DNA from: Pseudomonas syringae pv. cilantro
GTDB lineage: Bacteria > Pseudomonadota > Gammaproteobacteria > Pseudomonadales > Pseudomonadaceae
Direction of reading: 5' to 3'
Assembly (NCBI RefSeq): GCF_001293775.1
Contig: NZ_LGLN01000077.1
Coordinates: 6,127 to 64,738, forward strand
DNA: 58,612 bases
Under the pieces are notes generated by a model. It was not told where the DNA came from and made no database searches. It saw nothing but the letters and a program-made list of their open reading frames with translations. A program made the translations under genes and the position numbers. Of this stretch, positions 1 to 9,156 are shown in pieces (position 1 is the stretch's first letter; every line of letters begins with the position of its first letter).

Positions 1-2
1 TG

Positions 3-1268
3 CCCGGTCTTGAAATCCGAACCGATACTGCCACTGGCGAAACCCTGCACGTTGTTGTGGCCCAGGCCGGGCGCAATAACGTGCGCGTGCTGCATTGGGC
101 GTCTGGCAAGCCCGACGCGCTTGAAAATGATCAGACTCGCTACACATTGAACGACCACCTGGGATCCGGCACGCTGGAACTGGATGGACAGGCGCAGCGT
201 ATCAGCCAGGAAAGTTATTACCCGTTCGGCGGCACGTCATGGTGGGCGGGGCGCAATGCGATTGAGGTGAGCTACAAGACCGTGCGTTATTCGGGCAAGG
301 AACGGGATGCGACAGGGCTTTATTATTACGGTTTGCGGTATTACGCACCTTGGTTACAGCGTTGGATCAATCCGGACCCGGCGGGGGCGGTGGATGGGTT
401 GAACGTGTATCTGTTTGTCCGTAATGATCCTTGCGGAGGTAGTGACGATGGTGGACTGGTTTATCGAGGAATGAATGATCGTATTGATCGACATTATGAT
501 AAGACGCACACGATCAAATACCGAGGGGTCTCAGATATGCGGCGGGCCGACGAGCATAAACTGGTGTACACATTAGATCTCGCGCTAGAGGAAAGCGTAG
601 CCGTTATGACGCGTGAAGTAGAGAAGCTGAAGGCGGGTGATACTAATGATCTTTATGCCTTTCTCGGTATGAAAAAAAACGATCAAAAGGGCTCATCCAG
701 TCGGCTCGTAAAAACAGTTATAAACGGCTATGAAAAGCTCATTAAGTCTGTTGCTCGTTATCAGGACGGGGGAGATTTGCGCGACCAGCTAGTCTCTGTT
801 GAAGGGCATCCGGAAACGCCGAATACGACAGCATTTGTTATAAAGAGCGATCCCCATAGGCGTTTGTTTTTTACTGACCATGCGAGAACATTAAATGTGG
901 TGTCCAGTGTGCAGACTCTCATTCATGAAGTGTCTCATTTGGAGCTTGATACGAATGACGATTTCTACTACTCGGGCTTTGACCTGAAGGCCACGTTTTC
1001 CCCCGATTTTGCAGGAGGTCTTTTAAACTTTAGTGTCAAAGAAGCCGTTCTGAAGAATGTGGACTTAAGAGCGAGCTATAAGCCGTGGCGTCATGGGTTC
1101 AAAAAATTTGAAACATGGTTGTCTCAGGTGGCTGACTTTTGGGGAGGCTTCGCCGTCGCTCAGATCAGCCCAAAGAGAAGCCTGGCATTGCATAAACTGT
1201 CAATTGATCGCTTTGAGGCGAGAGGGGCTGGCCGCCATGCCTCAAACCATCAGCGTAAAAGCACATGA
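3..1268 (+). CDS. TccC/RHS-type toxin protein, 3' part, with HExxH metallopeptidase-like tail (5' end outside window)
   Basis: The frame is open from base 3, so the real start lies upstream; a GTG at 57 is internal. Numbering from that GTG, residues about 28-128 are the RHS-associated core (YYPFGG, RYSGKERDATGLYYYGLRYY, WINPDPAG, LNVYLFVRNDP), as in C components of Tc toxins, which form a shell around a cleaved C-terminal effector. After residue 130 the DNA becomes AT-richer and the protein unrelated to the core: the hypervariable tail. The tail contains HEVSH (290-294, DNA 924-938) followed by DTNDDFYY (298-305). This resembles the aspzincin pattern HExxH plus GTxDxxYG of M35-like zinc endopeptidases, where the Asp is the third ligand. 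The usual DPDG motif at the core end is altered to SDDGG, so autocleavage may differ. RHS assignment is firm; protease function is inferred from motif only. Confidence 0.85.
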   Translation, partial: PGLEIRTDTATGETLHVVVAQAGRNNVRVLHWASGKPDALENDQTRYTLNDHLGSGTLELDGQAQRISQESYYPFGGTSWWAGRNAIEVSYKTVRYSGKERDATGLYYYGLRYYAPWLQRWINPDPAGAVDGLNVYLFVRNDPCGGSDDGGLVYRGMNDRIDRHYDKTHTIKYRGVSDMRRADEHKLVYTLDLALEESVAVMTREVEKLKAGDTNDLYAFLGMKKNDQKGSSSRLVKTVINGYEKLIKSVARYQDGGDLRDQLVSVEGHPETPNTTAFVIKSDPHRRLFFTDHARTLNVVSSVQTLIHEVSHLELDTNDDFYYSGFDLKATFSPDFAGGLLNFSVKEAVLKNVDLRASYKPWRHGFKKFETWLSQVADFWGGFAVAQISPKRSLALHKLSIDRFEARGAGRHASNHQRKST

Positions 1269-1295
1269 ACGAATATAAGCAACTCTCACAGCAAA

Positions 1296-1347
1296 AGCCC
1301 CCGGCAATAATGTGCGCATGACACTACGCAAAGAATTACCGGGGGCT
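1296..1347 (-). terminator. Inverted repeat between tccC-like gene and algA, probable end of the alginate operon
   Basis: AGCCCCCGG (1296-1304) pairs with CCGGGGGCT (1339-1347). Read on the minus strand, downstream of the algA stop, the second arm is followed by TTTTGC. The 34-nt loop is long for an intrinsic terminator, so efficiency is uncertain. It could also serve the convergent toxin gene. Confidence 0.5.
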
Positions 1348-1373
1348 GTCTCACTTGCAGCTAAAAGCGTCTG

Positions 1374-2825
1374 TCAGCGCGCAATCGTCTGCGTCTTCAC
1401 ACCCGCTTCCAGCGCATTCGAACGACCGTAGATATCTTCGAAACGCTCGATATCGTCTTCGCCCAGGTAGCTACCCGATTGCACTTCGATGATTTCCAAC
1501 GGGATTTTTCCCGGGTTTTTCAGGCGATGCACCGAGGCGATCGGGATGTAGGTGGACTGGTTTTCCGTGAGCAGGAACACGTTCTCGTCGCAGGTCACTT
1601 GCGCAGTGCCGGATACCACGATCCAGTGCTCGGCGCGGTGGTGGTGCATCTGCAGCGACAGACTGGCGCCAGGCTTGACCGAAATGCGTTTGACCTGGAA
1701 GCGGCCACCCATGTCGACCGAATCGTAAGAGCCCCACGGACGATACACTTCGAGGTGGTTCTGGGTTTCGCTGCGGCCACGTTCGTTCAGGGTAGCGACC
1801 ATCTGCTTGACGCCCTGAACCTTGTCTTTGTGGGCAATCATCATGGCGTCTTTGGTTTCGACGACGACGATGTTGTCCAGACCGATCACCGACACCAGTT
1901 TGCCGTTGCCATGGATCATGCAGTTGCGGCTGTCCTGGATAACGACGTCACCCTTGGTGACGTTGCCGTTGGCGTCCTTGGCGTTGACTTCCCACAGCGA
2001 CGACCAGCAGCCGACATCGCTCCAGCCAGCCGACAGCGGTACGACGCAGGCGCGTTGGGTTTTTTCCATGACCGCGTAGTCGATGGAGTTGTCCGGGCAG
2101 CAGGCGAAGGTAGAGGCGTCGATTTCAAGCGCGTCGCCGTCCTGCACGCTGCGCTCGAGGGTCAGCAGGCAGGTGTCGTAGATGTCCGGATCGTGCTTTT
2201 TCAGTTCTTCCAGGAAGCGGCTGGCGCGGAACAGGAACATGCCGCTGTTCCAGTAATAACCACCGGCTTCGACGAATTCCTGGGCGCGTTTTTCGTCAGG
2301 CTTCTCGACGAATTGCGACACGCGGCTGACGCCTTCCGGCAGCAGGGCGTCGGCGGTCGATTTGATGTAGCCATAGCCGGTTTCCGGCTTGTTGGCAGGC
2401 ACACCGAACAGCACCATTTCGCCGCGCTCGGCCGCAACGGTGGCCAGCGCCAGTGCGCGTTGCAGGGCTTTCTGATCTTCGATGACGTGGTCGGCAGGCA
2501 GCACCAGCATCAGACCGTCGTTGCCCTCATTGACCAGCTTCATGGCGGTCAGGGCGACGGCTGGCGCGGTGTTGCGACCGAACGGTTCCAGCAGAATGGA
2601 CTGGGTTTGCAGGTTCAGCGCGGCAAGTTGCTCGTTGACGATGAAACGGTGGTCTTTGTTGCAGACCACGATAGGCTCCTGCATGCCTTCGAACAGCAGG
2701 CGCTGCAGAGTTTGCTGGAACAACGTGTGTTCGCCGGTCAGTGCCAGGAACTGTTTCGGGAATTGTTTACGCGAAAGCGGCCAGAGTCGTGAACCACTAC
2801 CGCCTGACAAGATAACTGGAATCAT
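1374..2825 (-). CDS. algA: Mannose-6-phosphate isomerase / GDP-mannose pyrophosphorylase AlgA
   Basis: Bifunctional cytoplasmic enzyme of 483 aa, the usual length. It isomerises fructose-6-phosphate to mannose-6-phosphate and later joins mannose-1-phosphate to GTP to give GDP-mannose, the precursor of AlgD's substrate. The N-terminus has the nucleotidyltransferase signature GGSGSRLWPLSR (about residues 8-19) and FVEKP further in. The C-terminus holds the cupin isomerase domain with RPWGSYDSVD and MHHHRAEHW, a metal-binding His cluster. It is the last gene of the alginate operon, about 120 bp after algF; its terminal position matches other pseudomonads. Confidence 0.97.
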   Translation of the reverse strand: MIPVILSGGSGSRLWPLSRKQFPKQFLALTGEHTLFQQTLQRLLFEGMQEPIVVCNKDHRFIVNEQLAALNLQTQSILLEPFGRNTAPAVALTAMKLVNEGNDGLMLVLPADHVIEDQKALQRALALATVAAERGEMVLFGVPANKPETGYGYIKSTADALLPEGVSRVSQFVEKPDEKRAQEFVEAGGYYWNSGMFLFRASRFLEELKKHDPDIYDTCLLTLERSVQDGDALEIDASTFACCPDNSIDYAVMEKTQRACVVPLSAGWSDVGCWSSLWEVNAKDANGNVTKGDVVIQDSRNCMIHGNGKLVSVIGLDNIVVVETKDAMMIAHKDKVQGVKQMVATLNERGRSETQNHLEVYRPWGSYDSVDMGGRFQVKRISVKPGASLSLQMHHHRAEHWIVVSGTAQVTCDENVFLLTENQSTYIPIASVHRLKNPGKIPLEIIEVQSGSYLGEDDIERFEDIYGRSNALEAGVKTQTIAR

Positions 2826-2944
2826 TTTGTTTCTCCAATAGCATTCAATTTGGGCTGTACGAGGTGTCTGTCGTTTCTGTCTTGTTCTTGTTCCGCGCGG
2901 GTCGGTTCAACGCTGAGGCCCTGAACCGACCGGCATAATCCGTA

Positions 2945-3613
2945 TTAGCGGGTTGCGACCGGTGGCTTGACCCACACTGGCGAGAGGCTGCTGCCACTGC
3001 CGGTGATGTAGAGCACGGCGGCTTCGCCACGCTCCAGCGCCACGGGTTTCACATCGGTGACTTTCTTGTCGCCGTCGTACAGCGCCAGGCTGACCTTGAC
3101 CGGGTTGATTTCACGCTCGCCGGTGCCTTTTGCCGCTACAGCCTTGACCACGTCGGTCTTGCCGTCAGCGGTTTTCAGGGTCAGGGACTTGTCGCTCAGG
3201 TTCTGAACGCGAACCAGGGATTTCTGCTTGTTCTTGAACGGTGGTTCTTCAACCAGCTGCGGCTTGCCGCTGGCGTTGTTGACCAGGGTGTAATAGTGGT
3301 CGCCGGCCAGTTTCACCGGCATGCTCTGGCTGCCCAGCTTGGCGGTGTAGTCGCCCTGTGGCATGAAGCTGAACGCAGTGCTGCCCAGTGGCGCCACTTC
3401 GTTGAGGTTGGTGTTGCCGACGCTGGCGCTGATTTCGCTGCTGCTGGCGTTGTAGACGCGAACGAACGTCGAGCCTTTGGGCGCAGTCGGGCCGTACAGG
3501 GCGGAGTCACCGGCGAATGCTTGCAGGGACATCAGGCCCAGACCGGCAGCCAGTGCGCAGGTTTTGAACAGGCGTTTGGCGGTCGAGCGGTTAGCAGTAG
3601 TGTTAAAAGTCAT
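2945..3613 (-). CDS. algF: Alginate O-acetylation protein AlgF
   Basis: Periplasmic protein of 222 aa with a signal peptide ending near QAFA at residues 30-34, then a beta-rich domain. AlgF works with AlgI, AlgJ and AlgX to O-acetylate mannuronate residues of alginate; it is thought to be an adaptor rather than the catalyst. It lies 12 bp after algJ in the acetylation block algI-algJ-algF. Position and similarity to the family pattern make the call secure. Confidence 0.94.
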   Translation of the reverse strand: MTFNTTANRSTAKRLFKTCALAAGLGLMSLQAFAGDSALYGPTAPKGSTFVRVYNASSSEISASVGNTNLNEVAPLGSTAFSFMPQGDYTAKLGSQSMPVKLAGDHYYTLVNNASGKPQLVEEPPFKNKQKSLVRVQNLSDKSLTLKTADGKTDVVKAVAAKGTGEREINPVKVSLALYDGDKKVTDVKPVALERGEAAVLYITGSGSSLSPVWVKPPVATR

Positions 3614-3625
3614 GAGTCAGTCCTC

Positions 3626-4801
3626 TCAGTTTTGCGCCCGGTTGGGCGACTCGGATGGTTTGGCGTTGAGTGCCACGTTTTCTTGTGTGTCACGCGATTT
3701 CTTCAGCTCGGCGATCCACTTCGGATCGAACTCGCCAAGATCGTTGTGGGCCGGCAGGTAGCGTTCCGGGAATTCCCAGATCACCACTTGCGGCGGAGTG
3801 TTTTTGAACGCGTCGGTCTGCAGGTACTTGAGCATCGGCAGAATCGGGCCATGGCCGTCTTCGGCGTAGTTGACGACGTCACTGCGCAGCGCCTGTTTCA
3901 AAGCACCGACGAAGTTCCAGTTAGGGTTGGCGCTGTAGCTGGTGCCCACCAGGCCGACCGGGATGTCGCTGTCTGCGAACAAGGCGTCATCGCCTGCCGC
4001 AGCGCCTTCAACCGGGTCGGTGCTGCGTTTCTGCAACTCGTCCGGCTTGGGCAGCAGGTTGCTGAACAGTGGGTCGAGTGGCAGGAAGGTGGTCAGGTCA
4101 CCCTTGTACGCTTCAGTGCCCTTGGCCTGGGTGACGAACTGCTCGGGTTCACCTTCCAGTGGCGTTTTCTGGGCAATCGCGGCGCTCAGTTGCTGCGCAG
4201 CCACTTCTGCACCCATCGGCGTCCAGTGCGTGTCGGTACGCAGGAACACCTGGCCCTGTTGCTTGGCGGCTTGCAGTGGCGCGAGCAGGTCCGGCGCGAA
4301 GATCCCGGCCTTGGCGACCTGCTCGTGGAACTGCTGATACAGGTCCACATGCAGGCTGGCTGGCTTGGTTTCACCGATATGCTCCGGGTACAGACGGGTT
4401 TTCGCCGGCACTATGGCCAGTACCAGCTTGGTGCCCTGTTTCTCCAGTGCGTCGCGAACACCCTGAATCAGCGCCAGGTTGTCGGCTTCGTTCTGTTCGC
4501 CATTGGCGATGGCGTCGAACTCTTCGTCGGTGTACAGCCACTGGTCTTTGCCCAGCACCACGCCTGGACGGCCTTCATTGAAGAGTTTGAAGTCCAGCGC
4601 CGCCCAGAGGTTGGTGCCCAGACGCTTGATCGGGAACTCATCGTCGTAATGAGTTTCCGCCGCCTTGGTCCACTTGCCGTTAAGCACGGTGGTCTCTGCC
4701 GACGTCGAGAAGGTGCTGAAGCTGCGCAGCGACCAGATCCCGAGGACCAGCAGAATGCCCAGAAAGATGGCGATGTAGAGGATTCGTAATGAACGTGTCA
4801 T
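3626..4801 (-). CDS. algJ: Alginate O-acetyltransferase AlgJ
   Basis: 391 aa, with one N-terminal membrane anchor (about residues 6-26) and a periplasmic SGNH-like domain. Visible catalytic motifs are the DxH-type RTDTHWTP and the serine motif GTSYS, the same arrangement as in AlgX. The protein takes part in acetyl transfer to alginate on the periplasmic side with AlgI and AlgF. Its start is 10 bp after the algI stop. Confidence 0.95.
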   Translation of the reverse strand: MTRSLRILYIAIFLGILLVLGIWSLRSFSTFSTSAETTVLNGKWTKAAETHYDDEFPIKRLGTNLWAALDFKLFNEGRPGVVLGKDQWLYTDEEFDAIANGEQNEADNLALIQGVRDALEKQGTKLVLAIVPAKTRLYPEHIGETKPASLHVDLYQQFHEQVAKAGIFAPDLLAPLQAAKQQGQVFLRTDTHWTPMGAEVAAQQLSAAIAQKTPLEGEPEQFVTQAKGTEAYKGDLTTFLPLDPLFSNLLPKPDELQKRSTDPVEGAAAGDDALFADSDIPVGLVGTSYSANPNWNFVGALKQALRSDVVNYAEDGHGPILPMLKYLQTDAFKNTPPQVVIWEFPERYLPAHNDLGEFDPKWIAELKKSRDTQENVALNAKPSESPNRAQN

Positions 4802-4811
4802 GTCAGGCTCC

Positions 4812-6368
4812 TCAGAACTGGAAGTAAAGGAACGGCGAGAAGCTTTGCGCCGAGAGTTTGAGAATCGACGCCACGAACAGCAGCAGAATCAGTGCGCGCA
4901 TGGCGTAGCGTGGCCAATCGGCTTCCCAGTAGGCCGGTTGCACCTGGGCTTCGCTGCCCACGGTGTAGCCAGGCATATGCAGGCTGCCAGGCACATCGCC
5001 GGGAACCGCTTTGATGGTGCCGGGTTGAGCCGTCGCAGGACCGTCAGCCTTGGCGCTCTTGCCGGTGTCTTGTTCGCGGTTCTGGTAGAAGTCACGCAGA
5101 CCGAAGAACGCCAGCGTGAGGTAGGCCACCACCAGGGTTGCCACTTGCAGACCGGTCAGGCTGGCACGGTTGAGTTCCGACAGCTGCCACTCGCCGAAGC
5201 TGAACATGGCGCCGTACATGCGACCGGCCACGTGCAGGTTTTCAGCGCGGAAAATGACCCAGCCGATGACCACCAGCAGGAAGGTCAGCGCCCAGCGGAT
5301 CACGTTGAAGCTGTAAGGCTTGGTGTTGATGCCGACCGCTTTTTCGATCGCCAGCCACATGCCGTGCCATGCACCCCAGATGATGTAAGTGACGTTGGCA
5401 CCGTGCCACAGACCACCGAGCAGCATGGTCAGGAACAGGTTGCGATAGGTCGCGAACTTGCCGCCACGGTTGCCGCCCAGAGTGATGTACAGGTAGTCAC
5501 GCAGCCAGGTGGACAGGCTGATGTGCCAGCGCCGCCAGAACTCGGTGATCGACTGGCTGATGTAAGGCTGTTTGAAGTTTTCCATGAAGCGGAAACCCAT
5601 CATCAAGCCCAGACCGATGGCCATGTCGCTGTAACCGGAGAAGTCGAAGTACAGTTGCGCGGTGTAGGCCAGCGCGCCGAGCCAGGCGTCGCCGGTGGTC
5701 GGGTTCTGCAGGGCGAAGCAGTGGTCCGCGACGATGGCCAGGGTGTCGGCAATGAACACTTTCTTGATGAAGCCCTGCATGAATCGCGTGGCACCTTCGG
5801 AGAACTTGTCCAGCGTGTGGGTCCGGTTGTTGAACTGGTCCGCCAGATCGCGGAAACGCAGCACCGGCCCGGCAATCAGGTGCGGGAAGATCGCCACGAA
5901 CGCCGCGAAATCGATCAGGTTGCGGGTGGCCGGGGTGTCGCCGCGGTACACGTCGATGATGTAGCTGATGGACTCGAAGACATAAAACGAGATACCGATC
6001 GGCAACAGCACGTGCGTCAGGATGAACGGTTCCAGACCCATGGAGGTCATGGCCGCGTTGATGCTGTCCACGCCGAAGTTGGCGTACTTGAAGTAACCCA
6101 GAATACACAGGTCCACGATCACGCCAAGCAGCAGCCATTTCTGCGCCGGTTTGGTTCTTACACCGGCCGCGCCTACCTTGAGCCCGATCCAGTAGTTCCA
6201 CACCGTCACGCCGATGAACAATGCCAGGAAGTCGACACGCCACCAGGCATAGAAGATATAGCTGGCAATCAGCAGCAGCAGATTGCGATAGCGTTGCCCG
6301 CTCAGGTAGTACAAGCCGAGGAAGATCGGCAAGAACAGGAACAGGAACACGTTGGATGAGAAAACCAT
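4812..6368 (-). CDS. algI: Membrane-bound O-acyltransferase AlgI
   Basis: 518-aa polytopic inner-membrane protein of the MBOAT family. It is believed to carry acetyl groups across the membrane for AlgJ/AlgX. The MBOAT signatures HISLSTWLRDYLYI and GGLWHGANVTYIIWGAWHG are intact, the latter containing the conserved His. Opens the sub-block algI-algJ-algF-algA and is separated from algL by 189 bp that carry a hairpin and a REP-like element, the largest gap in the operon. This gap makes separate transcription or processing of algIJFA possible. Confidence 0.96.
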   Translation of the reverse strand: MVFSSNVFLFLFLPIFLGLYYLSGQRYRNLLLLIASYIFYAWWRVDFLALFIGVTVWNYWIGLKVGAAGVRTKPAQKWLLLGVIVDLCILGYFKYANFGVDSINAAMTSMGLEPFILTHVLLPIGISFYVFESISYIIDVYRGDTPATRNLIDFAAFVAIFPHLIAGPVLRFRDLADQFNNRTHTLDKFSEGATRFMQGFIKKVFIADTLAIVADHCFALQNPTTGDAWLGALAYTAQLYFDFSGYSDMAIGLGLMMGFRFMENFKQPYISQSITEFWRRWHISLSTWLRDYLYITLGGNRGGKFATYRNLFLTMLLGGLWHGANVTYIIWGAWHGMWLAIEKAVGINTKPYSFNVIRWALTFLLVVIGWVIFRAENLHVAGRMYGAMFSFGEWQLSELNRASLTGLQVATLVVAYLTLAFFGLRDFYQNREQDTGKSAKADGPATAQPGTIKAVPGDVPGSLHMPGYTVGSEAQVQPAYWEADWPRYAMRALILLLFVASILKLSAQSFSPFLYFQF

Positions 6369-6416
6369 CCTTATCTCTCCGTTGGTCCAACATACAAGGG
6401 CTCAAAGCCCCCCCAA

Positions 6417-6438
6417 ACCCCCCGTTGAAAAGGGGGGT
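6417..6438. repeat. C6/G6 hairpin between algL and algI
   Basis: ACCCCCC (6417-6423), loop GTTGAAAA, GGGGGGT (6432-6438), seven perfect pairs. An extra C run (6408-6414) lies next to it. It sits inside the alginate operon downstream of algL, where an RNA hairpin could protect upstream mRNA or reduce readthrough into algI. Confidence 0.6.
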
Positions 6439-6517
6439 AAAACACGTCGCTTTACGGCTTGTCGGTGAAGCTGCTCAGGCGAGGTCCGGTCTGACGGGTG
6501 TGTCGCTTGGGCGTGTG

Positions 6518-6544
6518 CTTTCGCGGACAAGTCCGCTCCCACAG
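6518..6544 (+). repeat. REP-like palindrome in the algL-algI gap
   Basis: Contains GCGGAC-AA-GTCCGC (6523-6536) followed by TCCCACAG, the form typical of dispersed Pseudomonas REP elements (TTCGCGGAC..GTCCGCTCCCACAG). No second copy in inverted orientation is clear within the same gap. Confidence 0.7.
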
Positions 6545-6557
6545 AGTCAGCAGCGAA

Positions 6558-7694
6558 TCAGGAGCCGTCGTGGCCGCCCTTGTCGCCTTTTTCATGTGTC
6601 GGGTCGTAGACCTTGGTCAGGTCGCCGCCCAGGCGGAAAGTTTTGAACGGCTGCTTTTCATGCTTTTCTTCCAGCACATCCGGGCTGCAGGTGTAGAGCG
6701 AGCAGTACGGTTCGAGCCAGGCGAATTTCGGGTCCTTTTTCAGGTCCGTCATGTCCTGTTTTTCACCGTTGTGCTGAGCGAAAACCGATGGGTCTTTAAC
6801 CCCCGCGAGGACGCGATCACCCAGACGCTTCAGAGCGCCGTTGTTTTCCTGACGCAAATCCACACCGTTGGCCTGGGCAAAGCTGGCGATCATGGCCAGT
6901 GGCGGCAGGGCGTAGTTGTGATAGGACAGGGCGCGTTGGCGGCGCTTCATCTCGTTGGGCAGGAAACCGTCCTTGTCCACCTGATTGGCGGCGACCTTGA
7001 ATTCCTTGACGGCCCAATCGAACAGGTCCTGACGGTTGGTCACGACGGCAGTCGCCATCACCGACCAGGCAGCCCAGTACGAGTGGTTGTTGATTTTTTC
7101 CAGCGGCAGATTGCTCCAGTCGCTGACCACCTGATCGGCCAGTTTGCTGAACCAGGCTTCAATGATCTGCGTGTCCTGCTGACGATTGGCCAGCGGATGC
7201 GATTCGGAGAACTTCAGGCGCAAGTAGGCGGAAGACATGCTGCCCAGTGCCCACTTGCGCATGGATTTGCCGGTGTGGTTGAACTCGCGGGACTCCAGCG
7301 CATCGGCCTTGGCCCAGGTGGTCATCATGTTCAGCGCGCAATCGAGCTGTTCAGGACGACCGTCGCGCATGTACTGCATGACGATTTTGCTGACGCCACG
7401 CTCAAGGTCGGTGATGTCCTTGGTTGCGTCGCGAAACGCTTCTTCGGAGACCGCGTTGAGCGTCGCGCGGGCTTTGTCCGAACCTTCGTACTTGCTGCGG
7501 AACACCAGCTTGTCGGTGTAAGGCTTGGGAATGGCTTCACAAGTAAAGTTGTGATCGCCCGTCTTCATTTTTTCGATTGGAGCGTCATAGCCCTTTGGTG
7601 GAACCAGCGCGGCGGACGCGCCCGTAGCCCAGGCCATCGATGACAGGATTGCCAGCGACAGCAGGGTAGGGCGGATCAGTTTAGGAGTCTGCAT
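6558..7694 (-). CDS. algL: Alginate lyase AlgL
   Basis: Periplasmic poly-mannuronate lyase (PL5), 378 aa. It has a signal peptide with cleavage near ATGASA-A (residues 23-29). The signature NNHSYWAAW contains the catalytic His and Tyr region. During synthesis AlgL degrades alginate that accumulates in the periplasm and forms part of the export complex. It is followed by the repeat island that separates it from algI. Confidence 0.96.
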   Translation of the reverse strand: MQTPKLIRPTLLSLAILSSMAWATGASAALVPPKGYDAPIEKMKTGDHNFTCEAIPKPYTDKLVFRSKYEGSDKARATLNAVSEEAFRDATKDITDLERGVSKIVMQYMRDGRPEQLDCALNMMTTWAKADALESREFNHTGKSMRKWALGSMSSAYLRLKFSESHPLANRQQDTQIIEAWFSKLADQVVSDWSNLPLEKINNHSYWAAWSVMATAVVTNRQDLFDWAVKEFKVAANQVDKDGFLPNEMKRRQRALSYHNYALPPLAMIASFAQANGVDLRQENNGALKRLGDRVLAGVKDPSVFAQHNGEKQDMTDLKKDPKFAWLEPYCSLYTCSPDVLEEKHEKQPFKTFRLGGDLTKVYDPTHEKGDKGGHDGS

Positions 7695-7702
7695 AATTCA
7701 CC

Positions 7703-9142
7703 TCATAGTCCGGCTTGAGCGTTGTTTTTCGCGACGCCCGGGAACACGTTGCGTTTGCATACTTTGGCTTCGACTTTCTGTGGTGCAGTGCCTGCTTCCG
7801 GTCCCTGGATTTCCAGTGCCAGCAGTTGCTGGTTGGCCCAGTCCTCGTCTTCGCGCAATTCGAAAGAGAAACGCCCATCGGTATCGGACGTTTCAGGCTT
7901 CTCGATTTTCAGATCCTCGTGGCGACCGTTCATGTACCAGAGCCTGGCCTGAAGGGTTTTCACCGACGTGTCGTCAAATTTGATATCGATCTGGTTGCTG
8001 CCATTACGGATGTCTTTGATGCCGTTTTTGCCGTTGACCAGTACTTCGTTGTTGCCTGGCTTGAGGGTCGTGCTGGCGCTCATGACGGCAGGTTTGCCTT
8101 CGCAGCCGTTGTCCAGCAGCGACATCATCTGGCGATAGATGGTTTCCTGGTCCAGGCGGTACAGCGGCGAGAACTCCCAGATCAGAATTTTCGGCGGACG
8201 CTTCTGGAAGTCTTCGCTGCCCAGGTACTGCAACATCGCACCTTCCAGACCGCCACCGGGGAACGCCACGTTCAGCACGTCGGCACTGAGGTCTTCCTGC
8301 AGGAAGCCGCCGAAGTTGTAGTTCTTGCCGCTGTGGCTGGTGCCGACCAGGGTGATTTCCGGGTTGCCGGAATCGCCGAACAGGTCGCCGTCGGCGGCCT
8401 CACCCTTGGGCTCGGTGCTGAACTGGTCCATGTATTGCACCGCATAACTGGTGCCGCACAATTGACCGGCCATGTTATGCAGGGTGCCGTTCTTGCCCAT
8501 GCGCCCGGAAATGTGGCTTTCGAACTCACGCTTCGGAATGCTGGCGTAGGACGGAATTTTCTTCACGGTTTCGGCGACGATTTTCGCTGTGCGCTGCGCG
8601 CCGTATGGCGTCCAGTGCTGGTCACCGCGGAAGTAGAAATCATGCGCCTGCTGCTCGTTGGTCAACGGCGACAGATCAGGCACCCAGTAGCCCAGCTTGC
8701 TGAAGCGACCGAGCATGGCCTGATAGTTGGTCAGCGCCTTGTTGTAGTCGAACTTGTCGCGATCAGCCGGAAACAGTTTGTTGCGATCAACCAGACCACG
8801 GGTCGGCTGATAAACCACGACCAGCTCGACGCCCTTGCTCTTGAACGCATCGTGCAGTTCTTTCAGACGGCGGTAGCCGGCGGGCGTGGTGTCGAACTCG
8901 GTGCGCAAGTCCTCCTGAGTACGGAACAGCCAGTCACCCTGCGCTTGAATCAGCGTGGTGAAATTCTGCTGATAGCGCGAAACGTAGTTTTTTGCGTCGT
9001 GCGCGGCCGGGCACAGGCTGCAGCATGGCTCGGCCTTGAAGGTCGGCGCTTGCAAGTCGTCCGCGCGAGCTGCACCGGCGGCGGCCATCAGCGCGGCGGT
9101 GAGGCTGGACAGACTCAACAGCTTGATCAAATGTGCGTGCAT
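7703..9142 (-). CDS. algX: Alginate biosynthesis / acetyltransferase protein AlgX
   Basis: Periplasmic acetyltransferase with an SGNH-like domain and a C-terminal carbohydrate-binding module; it performs the terminal acetylation of mannuronate and belongs to the export scaffold. Motifs seen: RGDQHWTP (DxH-type) and LVGTSHSG (serine). I chose the ATG at 9142 because AGGAAGGG lies 7 bp upstream and the protein then begins directly with a signal peptide, giving 479 aa. An in-frame ATG at 9160 adds six residues. Its start overlaps the region of the algG stop (9157). Confidence 0.94.
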   Translation of the reverse strand: MHAHLIKLLSLSSLTAALMAAAGAARADDLQAPTFKAEPCCSLCPAAHDAKNYVSRYQQNFTTLIQAQGDWLFRTQEDLRTEFDTTPAGYRRLKELHDAFKSKGVELVVVYQPTRGLVDRNKLFPADRDKFDYNKALTNYQAMLGRFSKLGYWVPDLSPLTNEQQAHDFYFRGDQHWTPYGAQRTAKIVAETVKKIPSYASIPKREFESHISGRMGKNGTLHNMAGQLCGTSYAVQYMDQFSTEPKGEAADGDLFGDSGNPEITLVGTSHSGKNYNFGGFLQEDLSADVLNVAFPGGGLEGAMLQYLGSEDFQKRPPKILIWEFSPLYRLDQETIYRQMMSLLDNGCEGKPAVMSASTTLKPGNNEVLVNGKNGIKDIRNGSNQIDIKFDDTSVKTLQARLWYMNGRHEDLKIEKPETSDTDGRFSFELREDEDWANQQLLALEIQGPEAGTAPQKVEAKVCKRNVFPGVAKNNAQAGL

Positions 9143-9156
9143 AGCAATACCCTTCC

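Noticed and set aside
4800..6359. Long open frame on the plus strand opposite algI (519 aa), and similar frames opposite algA, algX, algG, algK and valS
   Set aside because: They mirror true genes in a GC-rich genome, show His/Gln/Val-rich composition and have no family resemblance.
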